DNA from: Mesorhizobium onobrychidis
Lineage (GTDB): Bacteria > Pseudomonadota > Alphaproteobacteria > Rhizobiales > Rhizobiaceae
Assembly (NCBI RefSeq): GCF_024707545.1
Contig: NZ_CP062229.1
Location: 3,453,501-3,517,500 of the forward strand
DNA: 64,000 nt
Reading direction: 5' to 3'
Shown: one piece after another, positions 8,431 through 17,822 of the stretch
Layout: the number at the start of each line of letters is the position of its first letter
Numbering within the stretch: position 1 is the first letter of the stretch
The notes under the pieces: model-generated
Told to the model about the DNA's origin: nothing
Database searches by the model: none
Seen by the model: only the letters and a program-made list of their open reading frames with translations
Position numbers and translations under genes: made by a program

Positions 8431-8933
8431 CGGCGGTCTGACTGCGGTTCAACCGTCTTGCGACGAATACCGATCGAACGGCCGGCGCGCTCGGGCATCG
8501 GCAGCGCCGCATGGGCGGCGCGCATCGCTTCCACCATGGCCAGGACATCGGCCGGGAAGGGCGCCACCTTCGGTCCGGACATGTCGACGTGCAGTGACAG
8601 TGATTCGGAAGTGGCAGCGAGCCAACCGTCGACATGGCGGATTTCCTGGTAGGCCCTGAGCCGCTTTTCGTCATGGTCGAGGAGCTGGAACGAGACATTG
8701 ACCTTATGGTCGAGATGCAGCTCCTGGATATAGCAGACATGGACTTCCGCCGTGTAGATGGTCAGCCGCCGCTGCTTCACATAATCCATCCCCATCCCCA
8801 TCATTTCGAACGCTTCGTCGGAGCAGCGGTCGAACAGCACGTTGTAATAGGCCATGTTGAGGTGGCCGTTGTAGTCGATCCAGTCCTTCTCGACGTCCAT
8901 GGCACGAGAGACGAAGGGGGCAGGGGTGGACAT
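8427..8933 (-). CDS. hotdog-fold acyl-CoA thioesterase
   Basis: 168-aa thioesterase of the 4-hydroxybenzoyl-CoA/YbgC type. The conserved N-terminal motif DYNGHLNMAYYNVLFD carries the catalytic aspartate, and a single hotdog domain spans about residues 10-140. Start is the ATG at 8933, with AAGGA about 9 bp upstream; the ATG at 9017 would add an unlikely 28-residue leader. It is divergent from the lactate dehydrogenase gene, with about 100 bp between them. Similar proteins occur in carnitine catabolism operons, but no such operon is present here, so the acyl substrate is open. Confidence 0.85.
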   Translation of the reverse strand: MSTPAPFVSRAMDVEKDWIDYNGHLNMAYYNVLFDRCSDEAFEMMGMGMDYVKQRRLTIYTAEVHVCYIQELHLDHKVNVSFQLLDHDEKRLRAYQEIRHVDGWLAATSESLSLHVDMSGPKVAPFPADVLAMVEAMRAAHAALPMPERAGRSIGIRRKTVEPQSDRR

Positions 8934-9031
8934 CGAAAACTTCCTTCTCGCTGGACAGAGCGTGGTTGGTGAGACTACCCATCCATAAGTCCATAACAAG
9001 GGTGGACACTGGTCCATTCGCGGAGGAATAG

Positions 9032-10444
9032 ATGGCTCTGAGCGACCTCAATCCGGTCGAGCGCAACGAAGAAGGCATCGCCGCTGTGCTCGGCATCCTC
9101 AAGCAGCGGCTCGGCGAGCGGTTCCAGACCGGCGAGGCGATCCGCGCCCAGCACGCGCATACCACCACCTACATTCCGACCCAGGCGCCGGATGGCGTGG
9201 CGTTTCCGGAGACGACGGCGGAGGTGCAGGAGATCGTGTCGACCTGCGCCGCGCACCGCGTGCCGGTGATCGCCTTCGGCGTCGGCTCCTCGCTGGAAGG
9301 CCATACCAACGCGCCGGGCGGCGGCATCTCGCTGGATATGTCGCGGATGAACCGCATCCTCGCGGTCAACCCGCAGGATCTCGACTGCACCGTCGAGCCC
9401 GGTGTGACGCGCGAGGATCTCAACCGGCATCTGCGCGACACCGGCCTGTTCTTTCCGATCGATCCGGGCGCGAATGCATCGCTCGGCGGCATGGCGGCGA
9501 CGCGCGCGTCGGGCACCAATGCGGTGCGCTACGGCACGATGCGCGAGAATGTGTTGTCGCTGACGGCGGTGATGGCCGACGGCGAGACGGTGACGACCGG
9601 CAAGCGCGCAAAAAAGAGCTCGGCCGGCTACGATCTGACGCGGCTCCTGATCGGCTCTGAAGGGACGCTTGGCATCATCACCCAGCTGACCCTGAAGCTG
9701 CAGGGCATTCCGCAGGCGATTTCTGGCGGCGTCTGCCCGTTTCCCAGCGTCGAGGCGGCCTGCAACACGGTGATCGCGACAATCCAGATGGGCATTCCGG
9801 TGGCACGCATCGAACTGGTAAATGCGCTGCAGATGCGGGCGATGAAGAGCTATTCGAAACTCGATTATCCCGAAAGCCCGTGCCTGTTCGTCGAGTTCCA
9901 TGGCAGCGACGCCGGCGTTGCCGAGCAGGCCGAGACCTTCGGCATGATCGCCGAGGAATATGGCGGCGGACCATTCCTGTGGACCAGCGTCGCCGAGGAA
10001 CGGACGAAGCTGTGGAAGGCCAGGCACGATGCCTATTGGTCGTCGCTGACGCTGCGGCCGGGCGCCAAGGGGTTGTCGACCGACGTCTGCGTGCCGATCT
10101 CGCGCTTTGCCGAATGCGTCACGCAAACCGAGGCCGACATCGCCGAGATGGGGCTGATCGCGCCGATCGTCGGCCATGCCGGCGACGGCAATTTCCATGT
10201 GCTGGTGCTGATGAACGCGGACGATCCGAAGGAAATCGCCGCGACGGAAGAGTTTGTCGCGCGGCTGAACATGCGGGCGATCGGCATGGATGGAACCTGT
10301 ACCGGCGAGCACGGCATCGGACAAGGCAAGGTCGGCTTCCTGCGCCATGAACTCGGCCACAGCGTCGACATCATGCGCACGATCAAGCAGGCGCTCGACC
10401 CGCAGAACATCATGAACCCTGGGAAGATACTGCCAGCCGATTAG
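9032..10444 (+). CDS. FAD-binding D-lactate dehydrogenase (LDHD/GlcD family)
   Basis: 470-aa flavoprotein that oxidises D-lactate or a related D-2-hydroxyacid. The FAD-binding PCMH domain (about residues 50-230) shows GVGSSLEGHTNAPGGG and LIGSEGTLGIIT. The C-terminal FAD-linked oxidase domain holds the active-site and metal motifs GHAGDGNFHVLVL and GTCTGEHGIGQGK. GGAGGA precedes the ATG. No signal peptide or FeS domain is present, so it matches stand-alone LDHD rather than the GlcDEF complex. It is a single gene followed by the AsmA gene. Confidence 0.9.
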   Translation: MALSDLNPVERNEEGIAAVLGILKQRLGERFQTGEAIRAQHAHTTTYIPTQAPDGVAFPETTAEVQEIVSTCAAHRVPVIAFGVGSSLEGHTNAPGGGISLDMSRMNRILAVNPQDLDCTVEPGVTREDLNRHLRDTGLFFPIDPGANASLGGMAATRASGTNAVRYGTMRENVLSLTAVMADGETVTTGKRAKKSSAGYDLTRLLIGSEGTLGIITQLTLKLQGIPQAISGGVCPFPSVEAACNTVIATIQMGIPVARIELVNALQMRAMKSYSKLDYPESPCLFVEFHGSDAGVAEQAETFGMIAEEYGGGPFLWTSVAEERTKLWKARHDAYWSSLTLRPGAKGLSTDVCVPISRFAECVTQTEADIAEMGLIAPIVGHAGDGNFHVLVLMNADDPKEIAATEEFVARLNMRAIGMDGTCTGEHGIGQGKVGFLRHELGHSVDIMRTIKQALDPQNIMNPGKILPAD

Positions 10445-10538
10445 AGCTTTTTGCTCTTGGAGCGATCGATTTGCCTCTTTATCAACACGCTGATGCGGGT
10501 AGAGTGCGGCTGATTTTCAATCAACTGCTTGGGAGTTG

Positions 10539-13500
10539 ATGCTCGCACGCCTGTTCGTGATCTTCGGTGGCCTTTTCGTGCTGGTGCTGTGTGCGGCGCT
10601 GGTGGTGCCGTATTTCATCGACTGGACGGGCTACCGGGCCGATTTCGAGCGCGAGGCGAGCGCCATTCTGGGTCGCAAGGTCACCGTTCAGGGCGATGCG
10701 ACAGCGAAACTGCTGCCGTTTCCCTCGGTGACCTTCTCGAATGTCACTGTCGCCGGCGGCCCCGGCGGCCAGCCGGCAATGACCGTCGAGACCTTTTCGA
10801 TGGATGCGGAACTGGCGCCCTTCCTGAGCGGCGAGGTGCTGATCTTCGACATGCGGCTGGTGCGGCCGAAGGCAACGATCGACATTGCCGCCGATGGCAC
10901 GGTCGACTGGGCGATACGCCCGTCCTCGCCCTTCGATCCCAGCCAGATCTCGATCGAGAAGCTGACGGTGACGGACGGAGAGATCGCGCTGCGCCATGCC
11001 GCTGGCGGCCGCAGCCATCTTCTTTCCGAGATCAATTCGAAAATCTCCGCCAGATCGCTCGCCGGACCCTGGCGGATGGATGGTTCGCTGCGGCTCGACG
11101 GCCTGCGCAGCACGGTCATCGTCTCCACCGGCAAGGCTAGTGGCGACGGACAGATGCGGCTCAGGCTCAAGGCCGATCCAGACGCCTATCCGCTGGTCAT
11201 CGAAGCGGATGGCAATGCCGGCATTGTCGACGGGGCCGCGATCTATTCGGGCCAGTTCAAAGTCACAAGTTCTGACAAGAATGGCGCCGACAAGCGTTCG
11301 GCGCAGCTTAACGGCACCGACGGTGAGATGATGAAGGCCAGCGCGGCCAAGCCGGAGCCGGGGTTCAGGCTGAACGGCAAGTTCTCGCTCGACCACCGGA
11401 AGCTTGGTGTCGACGAATTCCGTTTCGAGACCGGGCCACTCGACAATCCCTACACCGCAGACGGCAAGGCTGCCGTCGACCTTGGGCCGAACCCTCGCTT
11501 TTCGATCGAGGCCGATGGCGCTCAGGTGCAGTTCGATGAAGCCGTCGGCGCCGCGACGGGACTGACGCTTTCCGAGCGCGTCGCGGCGTTGGAGCAGGCG
11601 CTGCTCGACCTGCCCAAGCCGACCATACCGGGCACCGTCGAGGTGAAGCTGCCGGCGGTGGTGGCCGGCGACACGACGGTTCGTGACGTGCGCCTTTCCG
11701 CCGAACCGGCCGATGCCGGCTGGTCGGTGAAGTCGCTGGGCGCGACGCTCCCGGGCCGCGCCAGGCTGGAAGCAAACGGTATGCTTAGTCTCGAGGATCA
11801 GTTCGGCTTCACCGGTTCGCTGCTTCTGGCCGTGGGGCAGCCTTCCGGCTTCGCCGCCTGGCTGTCGAAGGATGTCGACGAGGCGATCCGCCGGCTGCCG
11901 GCCGCCGGCTTCAAGGCCAAGGTCGACCTGACCGGGAACCGCCAGGCCTTCAGCGACCTCGAGCTCGTTCTCGGCAAGGCGAAATTTTCCGGCCGCATCG
12001 ATTCCAGCCAGGGCGACGACGCCAGGCCGTCGGTGCTGATGCGGCTCGAAGGCGGCGAGCTCGACGTCGACGGGCTCGCCGCCTTCGCCTCGATCTTCAT
12101 CAGCGACAAGGGCGCCAACCGATTTTCCGACCGCGACCTCGATTTCCAGATCAAGGCCGGGCCGGTCAGCGCCGGCGGACTGACCGCCGATACGGTCGAT
12201 ACGGCGCTCAGGCTGCGCGACGGTCTGCTCGAAATCGACCGGCTCTCGGTTGGCGGGCTTGCCGGCGCCTCGATCAGCGCCACCGGCCGGATCAAGGATT
12301 TCCCAGCGAGCCCGACCGGCAAGCTCGATGCCTCGGTGGTTGCCGTCGATCTCAAGCCGTTGGTCGACGTCGCGGCGAAGCACTATCCCGACAATGCCGT
12401 GCTGAAGGGGCTGGCGGGGCGTGTGGCCGCCTATCCCGAGCTGCTCCAGAATGCGCGCATCGATCTGGTGACGAGTGCCGCCGCCAATGGCGACGGCACG
12501 ACGGGACTGGCGGTCAGCGCGCAAGGCAGGGCAGGCGGCTCGGCGTTTTCAGCATCGCTGTCCGGCAAAGGACTGCCCGATCGGCTTCTCGAGGCGCCGG
12601 TGTCCGTGACCTTCAACGCCAGCAATACCGACGCCACCGCGCTTCTGGCGCTTTACGGCCTGCCGGCGCTGCCGCTCGGAATGGTTGGCGAGGCGACCAC
12701 CGATGTTTCGGCGAAAGGCACGCTTGGCGGCGGCATGGCGACGAGCTTCAACCTCATCGGCAACGACTTCAAAGCCGGTTTCGACGGGACATTCGCCGGC
12801 ACGCCACAAGGCGCCACCGCCAAGGGCAAGGTCAGCCTGGAAGCCGCCGACATCGAGCCCTGGCTGATGACGACAGGCGTCGGCCTGCCGGGCATGGGGA
12901 CAGGCATGTCGACATGGTTTGCGGCCGACGCCGACTTCGGCAACGGCCTTCTGGTGCTGTCCGGCCTCAGCGGCGCCATCAACGAGGCGGCGGTTTCCGG
13001 TGACGTCAATGTCGACGTCAAGGGCGGGCTGCCGCATCTTGCCGGCGCGCTGGCGCTCGATGATCTGGATCTCGACCCGATGGCGGTGGCACTGTTTGGC
13101 GACCAGGCTTTCCTGGGCTCTGGCAAGGCTTGGCCGACTGCTCCATTCAGCCAGAAGTCCAGCCTGCCGTTCACCGCCGAACTCGACCTGACCACGGCAT
13201 CGCTGGCCGCCGGCCCGCTGGCCACGGCCTATGACGCGGCGCTTTCGCTGAAGCTCGACCAGGAAGGCATCCGCGTTTCGGACCTCAAGGCAAAGTTCGC
13301 CGGCGGTGCGCTTTCCGGGCTGTTCGAGCTGAAGAACAATGACGGCACCGGGCTTTTCTCCGGCCAGATGAAACTTGCCGGCGCCGATCTGGCCACCGTG
13401 CTGCCACAGGCCGGCATCAGCGGAAGCGGCGATTTCTCGGCGGCGCTCTCGACCAGTGGCAAATCGGTCGATGCGATGGTTGCGGCGCTGTCCGGTTCCG

Positions 13501-14573
13501 GCACGGCGGAGCTGAAAGGCTTGACCATTGCCGGCGTCAATCCCGACGCCTTTGGCGCCTTCATCGCCAAGGCCGACGCGATCGGGCGCGATATCGATGC
13601 GGCCAAGACAGCCGGGTTCGCGCCGCAGATCGCCGCGGATGGCAGTTTTCCGGCTGGGGAAACCGACATCGCCTTCACAATTGCCGGCGGCACGCTGAGG
13701 GCACCGCCGGTCAACCTGGAAAATCCGGCGGCGAAGCTGTCCGCCGACATCACGGCGGACCTGAACGCCAGCACGGTCGCCACCAGTGGTTCGATCACTT
13801 ATCGGCCCGGCGATGAAGCGCTGATCGGCTCCGACCCGACTGTGAATTTCAGCGTCGACGGGCCGTTCGGCGCCGCGAAGCGGCAATTCGACAGTGAGCC
13901 GCTGGCGCAGTTCCTGACCCAGCGCGCGCTGGAAAAGGAACAGCAGCGGGTCGAGGCCATGCAGGCGGCACTGCTTGAAAAACAGCGGCTGCGGCGCGAA
14001 GTGCGTTACTACGCGGCCCTGCAAGCCGAGCGTGAGAGGGCAGCCGAGGAATTGCGCAAGCAACAGGAGGCGGCGCGGCTGCAAGCCGAGGCAGATGCCA
14101 GGGCGAAGGCTGAAGCCGAGGCAAAGGCTCGAGCCGAAGCGGAGGCGAAGGCCAAAGCGGATGCGCAGGCGAGGGCTGAAGCCGTGGCCAAAGCCAAGGC
14201 CGAGGCGGAGGCAAGGGCGAGGGCTGAAACGGAGGCCAAAGCCAAGGCGGAGGCGGAGGCAAGGGCTAGGGCGGATGCCGAAGCGAGAGCCAAGGCGGCG
14301 CAAAAAGCGGCGGACGAGGCGGCGAAAGCCGAGGAACAGCAACGCCGGAAAGCGGAAGAGGCGAGGCGGACGGAAGAGGCGAGGCGGATCGCTGCGGAAC
14401 AAAAGGCAAAGCTCGACGCCCAGCGCAGGGCGGCGGCTGAGCAGGCGCAGAAAATCGAGCGCGCGCGTCAGCCGCCGGCCAATGACAACCAGCCGCCAGC
14501 AGGATCCGCGCCAAAACCCACGCTTGAACCTTCGTCGATCGACAATCTGCTGAAGTCGCTGGGCGGCGGATAG
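10539..14573 (+). CDS. AsmA-family envelope protein with TolA-like coiled-coil tail
   Basis: Very large (1,344 aa) inner-membrane-anchored protein. An N-terminal membrane segment (MLARLFVIFGGLFVLVLCAA) leads into the AsmA N-terminal domain (VPYFIDWTGYRADFEREAS...LGRKVTV), then a long beta-rich body with an AsmA-type C-terminal region (about residues 870-1080). From about residue 1130 to 1310 the protein is an A/K/E/R-rich helix with many AKAEAEARA-type units, then a short Pro/Asn-rich linker and IDNLLKSLGGG. AsmA proteins are thought to help move lipids to the outer membrane. GGGAG ends 3 bp before the ATG at 10539; an in-frame TTG at 10536 is the alternative. Confidence 0.85.
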   Translation: MLARLFVIFGGLFVLVLCAALVVPYFIDWTGYRADFEREASAILGRKVTVQGDATAKLLPFPSVTFSNVTVAGGPGGQPAMTVETFSMDAELAPFLSGEVLIFDMRLVRPKATIDIAADGTVDWAIRPSSPFDPSQISIEKLTVTDGEIALRHAAGGRSHLLSEINSKISARSLAGPWRMDGSLRLDGLRSTVIVSTGKASGDGQMRLRLKADPDAYPLVIEADGNAGIVDGAAIYSGQFKVTSSDKNGADKRSAQLNGTDGEMMKASAAKPEPGFRLNGKFSLDHRKLGVDEFRFETGPLDNPYTADGKAAVDLGPNPRFSIEADGAQVQFDEAVGAATGLTLSERVAALEQALLDLPKPTIPGTVEVKLPAVVAGDTTVRDVRLSAEPADAGWSVKSLGATLPGRARLEANGMLSLEDQFGFTGSLLLAVGQPSGFAAWLSKDVDEAIRRLPAAGFKAKVDLTGNRQAFSDLELVLGKAKFSGRIDSSQGDDARPSVLMRLEGGELDVDGLAAFASIFISDKGANRFSDRDLDFQIKAGPVSAGGLTADTVDTALRLRDGLLEIDRLSVGGLAGASISATGRIKDFPASPTGKLDASVVAVDLKPLVDVAAKHYPDNAVLKGLAGRVAAYPELLQNARIDLVTSAAANGDGTTGLAVSAQGRAGGSAFSASLSGKGLPDRLLEAPVSVTFNASNTDATALLALYGLPALPLGMVGEATTDVSAKGTLGGGMATSFNLIGNDFKAGFDGTFAGTPQGATAKGKVSLEAADIEPWLMTTGVGLPGMGTGMSTWFAADADFGNGLLVLSGLSGAINEAAVSGDVNVDVKGGLPHLAGALALDDLDLDPMAVALFGDQAFLGSGKAWPTAPFSQKSSLPFTAELDLTTASLAAGPLATAYDAALSLKLDQEGIRVSDLKAKFAGGALSGLFELKNNDGTGLFSGQMKLAGADLATVLPQAGISGSGDFSAALSTSGKSVDAMVAALSGSGTAELKGLTIAGVNPDAFGAFIAKADAIGRDIDAAKTAGFAPQIAADGSFPAGETDIAFTIAGGTLRAPPVNLENPAAKLSADITADLNASTVATSGSITYRPGDEALIGSDPTVNFSVDGPFGAAKRQFDSEPLAQFLTQRALEKEQQRVEAMQAALLEKQRLRREVRYYAALQAERERAAEELRKQQEAARLQAEADARAKAEAEAKARAEAEAKAKADAQARAEAVAKAKAEAEARARAETEAKAKAEAEARARADAEARAKAAQKAADEAAKAEEQQRRKAEEARRTEEARRIAAEQKAKLDAQRRAAAEQAQKIERARQPPANDNQPPAGSAPKPTLEPSSIDNLLKSLGGG

Positions 14574-14579
14574 CTCCAC

Positions 14580-14807
14580 CTAGACCGGTTTCTTCCCTCG
14601 CTTCGCCCAATCCAGGACGTAGAGCCTGAGCGCCGAGGACAGGTTGGCATCGCGCGGCCGGGCCTCGTCGATTTCGGCGACGAGGGCGGCGAGCGTCAGT
14701 TTGCGCGCAGCCGCGATGGCGACGAGATCGTCGAAAAACGGCTTTTCGAGCGAATAGCTGGTGCGATGGCCGCGAATGGTAACCGAGCGTTTCTCGACCG
14801 GGCTCAC
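14580..14807 (-). CDS. ribbon-helix-helix domain protein
   Basis: 75-aa protein, almost wholly an RHH_4-type domain (KRSVTIRGHRTSYSLEKPFF, then DDLVAIAAARKLTLAALVAEIDEAR). These are small dimeric DNA-binding proteins; the target is unknown. The start codon is GTG at 14807. It follows DUF4169 by 20 bp and SspB further upstream, on the same strand, and is probably one operon. This three-gene order is frequent in Rhizobiales. It ends 6 bp from the AsmA stop, convergent. Confidence 0.85.
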   Translation of the reverse strand: MSPVEKRSVTIRGHRTSYSLEKPFFDDLVAIAAARKLTLAALVAEIDEARPRDANLSSALRLYVLDWAKRGKKPV

Positions 14808-14827
14808 CGGACGTGACTCATTTCACT

Positions 14828-15073
14828 TCAAGCATCGGATTTATCCGAAAACCGCGGCGCACTTTTCGGTCCGATGCTCGGGGAATCCGGATCGCCAGAG
14901 GCTTCGCGGCGATGGCCGGCGACAAACGTTTCTGCTTTCTCGGCGATCAGACGGTCACGCTCCCGGTCGGCCCTGGAACGGCCGTGCAGCGTCCGGTTCT
15001 GTTCGGCCAGGCGCCCCTTCTCAGTTCGTGCCTTTTGCTTGCGGGCCTGGCGGAGATTGACGATGTCGGCCAT
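14828..15073 (-). CDS. DUF4169 family protein
   Basis: 81-aa, highly charged protein beginning MADIVNLRQARKQKARTEKG, the conserved start of DUF4169, and continuing with an Arg/Asp/Glu-rich helix. Function unknown. It sits between sspB (18 bp upstream) and the RHH gene (20 bp downstream) in the same direction. Confidence 0.85.
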   Translation of the reverse strand: MADIVNLRQARKQKARTEKGRLAEQNRTLHGRSRADRERDRLIAEKAETFVAGHRREASGDPDSPSIGPKSAPRFSDKSDA

Positions 15074-15091
15074 GTCGCGCGGCCCGTCGGA

Positions 15092-15625
15092 TCACTTCTT
15101 GCGGAAGGCGTCGAGCGACACCACTTCGGCGCCCTTGGCGGCGGCGTCGGCCGCGGCAGGCTTCTTTTCGGCCTCAGCGGTCTTTTTCTTTTCCGGCTTT
15201 TTCTCGGCGACGGCGGCCAGCGGTTCGGAAGCGGGCTGGCCGGCCAACTCCTCTTCTGCCGAGGTCTCCGTCTTCACGTCGAATTCGAGCTCGAAATTGA
15301 CGGACGGGTCGTAAAAGCCGCGCACGGCCGAGAACGGGATTTCCAGCTTTTCCGGCACGTCGGAGAAAGACAGCCCGACCTCGAAGCCGGTGTCGGTCAC
15401 CTTCAGGTCCCAATACTGGAACTGGATGACGATGGTCATCTGTTCGGGATAGCGCTCGCGCAAGCGGGAAGATACGCGCACGCCCGGGGCGCCGGTCAGG
15501 AAAGTGATGAAGAAATGATGGTTGCCGGGAAGGCCGGTGCGCGCGACCTCGGCCAGGACTTTGCGCATGACGCCGCGCAACGCCTCCTGGGCCAGAATGT
15601 CGTAGCGGATGTGGTCGTCGGCCAT
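15092..15625 (-). CDS. sspB: SspB homologue, ClpXP specificity-enhancing adaptor
   Basis: 177-aa adaptor that binds ssrA-tagged proteins and delivers them to ClpXP. The N-terminal substrate-binding domain spans about residues 1-125 (DILAQEALRGVMRKVLAEV, FFITFLTGAPGVRVSSRLRE, TIVIQFQYWDLKV). A flexible, charged linker rich in E, K, P and A follows, and then the ClpX-docking tail GAEVVSLDAFRKK. Start is the ATG at 15625 (MADDHIRYD). A longer frame on the same strand reaches into the TetR gene and is not real. It is notable that the tmRNA gene that makes the SspB-recognised tag is only 3 kb away. Confidence 0.92.
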   Translation of the reverse strand: MADDHIRYDILAQEALRGVMRKVLAEVARTGLPGNHHFFITFLTGAPGVRVSSRLRERYPEQMTIVIQFQYWDLKVTDTGFEVGLSFSDVPEKLEIPFSAVRGFYDPSVNFELEFDVKTETSAEEELAGQPASEPLAAVAEKKPEKKKTAEAEKKPAAADAAAKGAEVVSLDAFRKK

Positions 15626-15743
15626 GTGGCTGTCGGGTTCCGTTGAATCGTCCGCATAGCTGTAATCAAGCTTGAGCGCGGCGTAAACCGGATATAGACG
15701 CCGGCAGCGCAGATGCGAGAGGGCATGCCTCAGATTTGATCGC

Positions 15744-16433
15744 TCAGGCGCCAGCGAGCGCGCTGTGCTTTTGCGCGTCGGCCGCCGGCTGCCGCTTGCC
15801 GAAGGCGCGCAGGAAGGTGCGCACGCCATGTGTTGCCGATTGCAGCACCTCATCATCGGTCGGCGTGCCGCCAAGCATGAAGGTCGTCTGCAATTCGGCA
15901 TTGGCAAGGGCCAGGAACTGGCGGGCCGCGACGTCGGGGTCCTCGATGTCGAGGAAACCGGCATGGGCGAGGCGGGCGAAACGGGCGGCGATAGCCGGCC
16001 ATGTCCTGCCCGGTCCCTGTTCGCGCCATTCGGCAAAGAGCTCGGGATAGCGCTCGCCCTCGGTCTGGATCAGCTTGCGCAGGAATTTTCCATCGCGGTT
16101 GCAGATACAGTTGCGGTTCATACGCACAGCAAAAGCGATCAGATCGGCCTCGAGATCCTTCGGCTGGTCCGGAAAGGTGGAAATGGTGGCGAAGATGCCG
16201 GCATTGCAGCGCTCGGTAAGGTCGCGGACGATGGCGACGAAGAGTTTCTCCTTATCGCCATGGTGGTTGTAGATCGTCTGGCGCGAAACGCCGGCCTCGG
16301 CGGCAATCATGTCGATATTGGCGCCGGCGAAGCTTTCGCGGCAGAACACCTCGCCGGCAGCGTCCATGATGGAGGCGCGCTTGGCCTCATGGCCGCGTGG
16401 CGGGATGGTGTCAGGAGAAACGTCATGCTTCAT
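15744..16433 (-). CDS. TetR/AcrR-family repressor, divergent from Bcr/CflA efflux gene
   Basis: 229-aa regulator. The TetR N-terminal helix-turn-helix is at about residues 18-65 (IMDAAGEVFCRESFAGANID, then AEAGVSRQTIYNHHGDKEKLF); the C-terminal domain is of the AefR-like type with a cysteine pair (NRNCICNRDG). It is divergent from a Bcr/CflA-type drug efflux gene with 161 bp between, where a near-perfect palindrome sits in the efflux promoter, so it most likely represses that pump and may be released by its substrates. Confidence 0.9.
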   Translation of the reverse strand: MKHDVSPDTIPPRGHEAKRASIMDAAGEVFCRESFAGANIDMIAAEAGVSRQTIYNHHGDKEKLFVAIVRDLTERCNAGIFATISTFPDQPKDLEADLIAFAVRMNRNCICNRDGKFLRKLIQTEGERYPELFAEWREQGPGRTWPAIAARFARLAHAGFLDIEDPDVAARQFLALANAELQTTFMLGGTPTDDEVLQSATHGVRTFLRAFGKRQPAADAQKHSALAGA

Positions 16434-16452
16434 GAAAACTATATAGAGGTGA

Positions 16453-16481
16453 TTGACGAATTAGACAACAGTGTCTAAATT
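16453..16481 (+). promoter_or_regulatory. efflux promoter with TetR operator in its spacer
   Basis: TTGACG at 16453-16458 and TAAATT at 16476-16481 are spaced 17 bp, a good sigma-70-type promoter directed at the MFS gene. Between and overlapping them is a perfect palindrome, TTAGACA-ACAG-TGTCTAA (16461-16478). A TetR dimer bound there would block polymerase directly. The palindrome is only about 28 bp from the TetR start, so it probably also controls its own gene. Confidence 0.7.
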
Positions 16482-16594
16482 TGTGGACTATCGTAAGGGA
16501 TTTCCTCCGCGGGAAGTCGGAATTTCATGGGATGGAACGTTCTAGGATTACCCGCCGGTCCGCGGCAAACCAGATTTGAGAGAAGCCCGCCATC

Positions 16595-17800
16595 ATGAGT
16601 CCCCAATTCCTCCGCATCGCGGTCGTGCTCGGCCTGTTGTCCGCCATCGGTCCGTTTGCCATCGATATGTATCTTCCGGCGCTGCCTTCGATCGGCGCGG
16701 ATCTGCAGGCCAGCACCGCTGCCGTGCAGATGAGCTTGCTGATCTTCTTTCTGTCCATGGGTTTTGGCCAGATCGTCGTCGGACCGATCTCCGACATGGT
16801 CGGGCGCAAGCTGCCGCTCTATGGCGGCCTCGCACTGTTCATGGTCGGCGGCATCGGCTCGGCGCTGGCACCCTCGGTCGAATGGCTGATCGCCTTCCGT
16901 TTCCTGCAAGGGCTCGGCGCCAGCGCAGGCATGGCGGTGCCGCGCGCCATCGTGCGTGACCTGCACACCGGCACCGAGGCTGCCAAGCTGATGTCGCTCT
17001 TGATGCTGGTGTTTTCGGTGTCGCCGATCCTGGCGCCGCTGACCGGTAGCGTCATCATCGAGAATTTCGGCTGGCGTGCCGTGTTCTGGACGGTAACGGG
17101 TGGGGCGGTGCTTGCCACCATCCTGCTGGCGACCTCGCTCAAGGAGACGCGGCCGGTCGAGGCGCGTGCAGGCAGTTCGTTCGGCACCGCGCTCTCGGCC
17201 TATCGCTTCCTGATGGGCGACCGCAACTTCCTTGGCCTGGCGTCTATCGGCGGCTTCGGGATCGCGAGCTTCTTCGTCTATCTGTCGAGCTCGTCCTTCA
17301 TCCTGATCGACCATTACGGGCTGTCGCCGTCGGTCTACAGCGTGTTCTTCTCGATCAACGCGGTCGCCTTCATCGGCATGTCGCAGTTGACGGGGCTGCT
17401 GTCCGAACGGTTCGGGCTAAGGCCGGTGGTGCGGGTCGCGGTCGTCGGCTATGCGACGACGATGGTGGTGCTGTTCGCTGTGATGGCGTCCGGCGTCGAC
17501 CGGCTCGATGTGATGGCGGTGCTGCTGTTCGTCGGCTACGGGTTCCTCGGCCTGGTGATCCCGACGACTTCGGTGCTGGCGATGGAGGAGCATGGCGCGA
17601 TCGCCGGCACGGCCTCGGCGCTGATGGGCACGCTGCACTTCGCCATCGGTGCGGTGGCCATGGGCATCGCCGGCGTGTTCTTCGACGGCACGCCGCTGCC
17701 GATGGTGGCCGGCATCACGCTTTGCGCGGTGATCTCCTTCATGCTGGCCAAGGTGACGCTCGGCCGTGGGCGGGAGGTTGTCGAAGCGCCTGCAGAGTAG
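16595..17800 (+). CDS. Bcr/CflA-family multidrug efflux MFS transporter
   Basis: 401-aa, 12-helix major facilitator. The signature of Bcr/CflA drug:H+ antiporters is clear: FAIDMYLPALPSIGADLQAS in helix 1, GQIVVGPISDMVGRKLPLYGG in the loop 2-3 motif A, and FLQGLGASAGMAVPRAIVRD in helix 5 motif C. Probable substrates are chloramphenicol-type, fosfomycin-like or related compounds, as known for the family. It is expressed from the TetR-controlled promoter at 16453-16481 and ends at a strong terminator. Confidence 0.9.
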   Translation: MSPQFLRIAVVLGLLSAIGPFAIDMYLPALPSIGADLQASTAAVQMSLLIFFLSMGFGQIVVGPISDMVGRKLPLYGGLALFMVGGIGSALAPSVEWLIAFRFLQGLGASAGMAVPRAIVRDLHTGTEAAKLMSLLMLVFSVSPILAPLTGSVIIENFGWRAVFWTVTGGAVLATILLATSLKETRPVEARAGSSFGTALSAYRFLMGDRNFLGLASIGGFGIASFFVYLSSSSFILIDHYGLSPSVYSVFFSINAVAFIGMSQLTGLLSERFGLRPVVRVAVVGYATTMVVLFAVMASGVDRLDVMAVLLFVGYGFLGLVIPTTSVLAMEEHGAIAGTASALMGTLHFAIGAVAMGIAGVFFDGTPLPMVAGITLCAVISFMLAKVTLGRGREVVEAPAE

Positions 17801-17822
17801 ATGCTTTCCAGCGAGAGCATGA

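Noticed and set aside
10521..14579. Two very long open frames opposite the AsmA gene (about 667 and 676 codons)
   Set aside because: They are antisense shadows produced by the GC-rich third codon positions of the AsmA gene; their translations are Arg/His/Gly-rich with no domain.
15626..16036. Upstream extension of the sspB frame into the TetR gene
   Set aside because: SspB begins at the conserved MADDHIRYD; the extension is out of frame with the TetR gene and low complexity.
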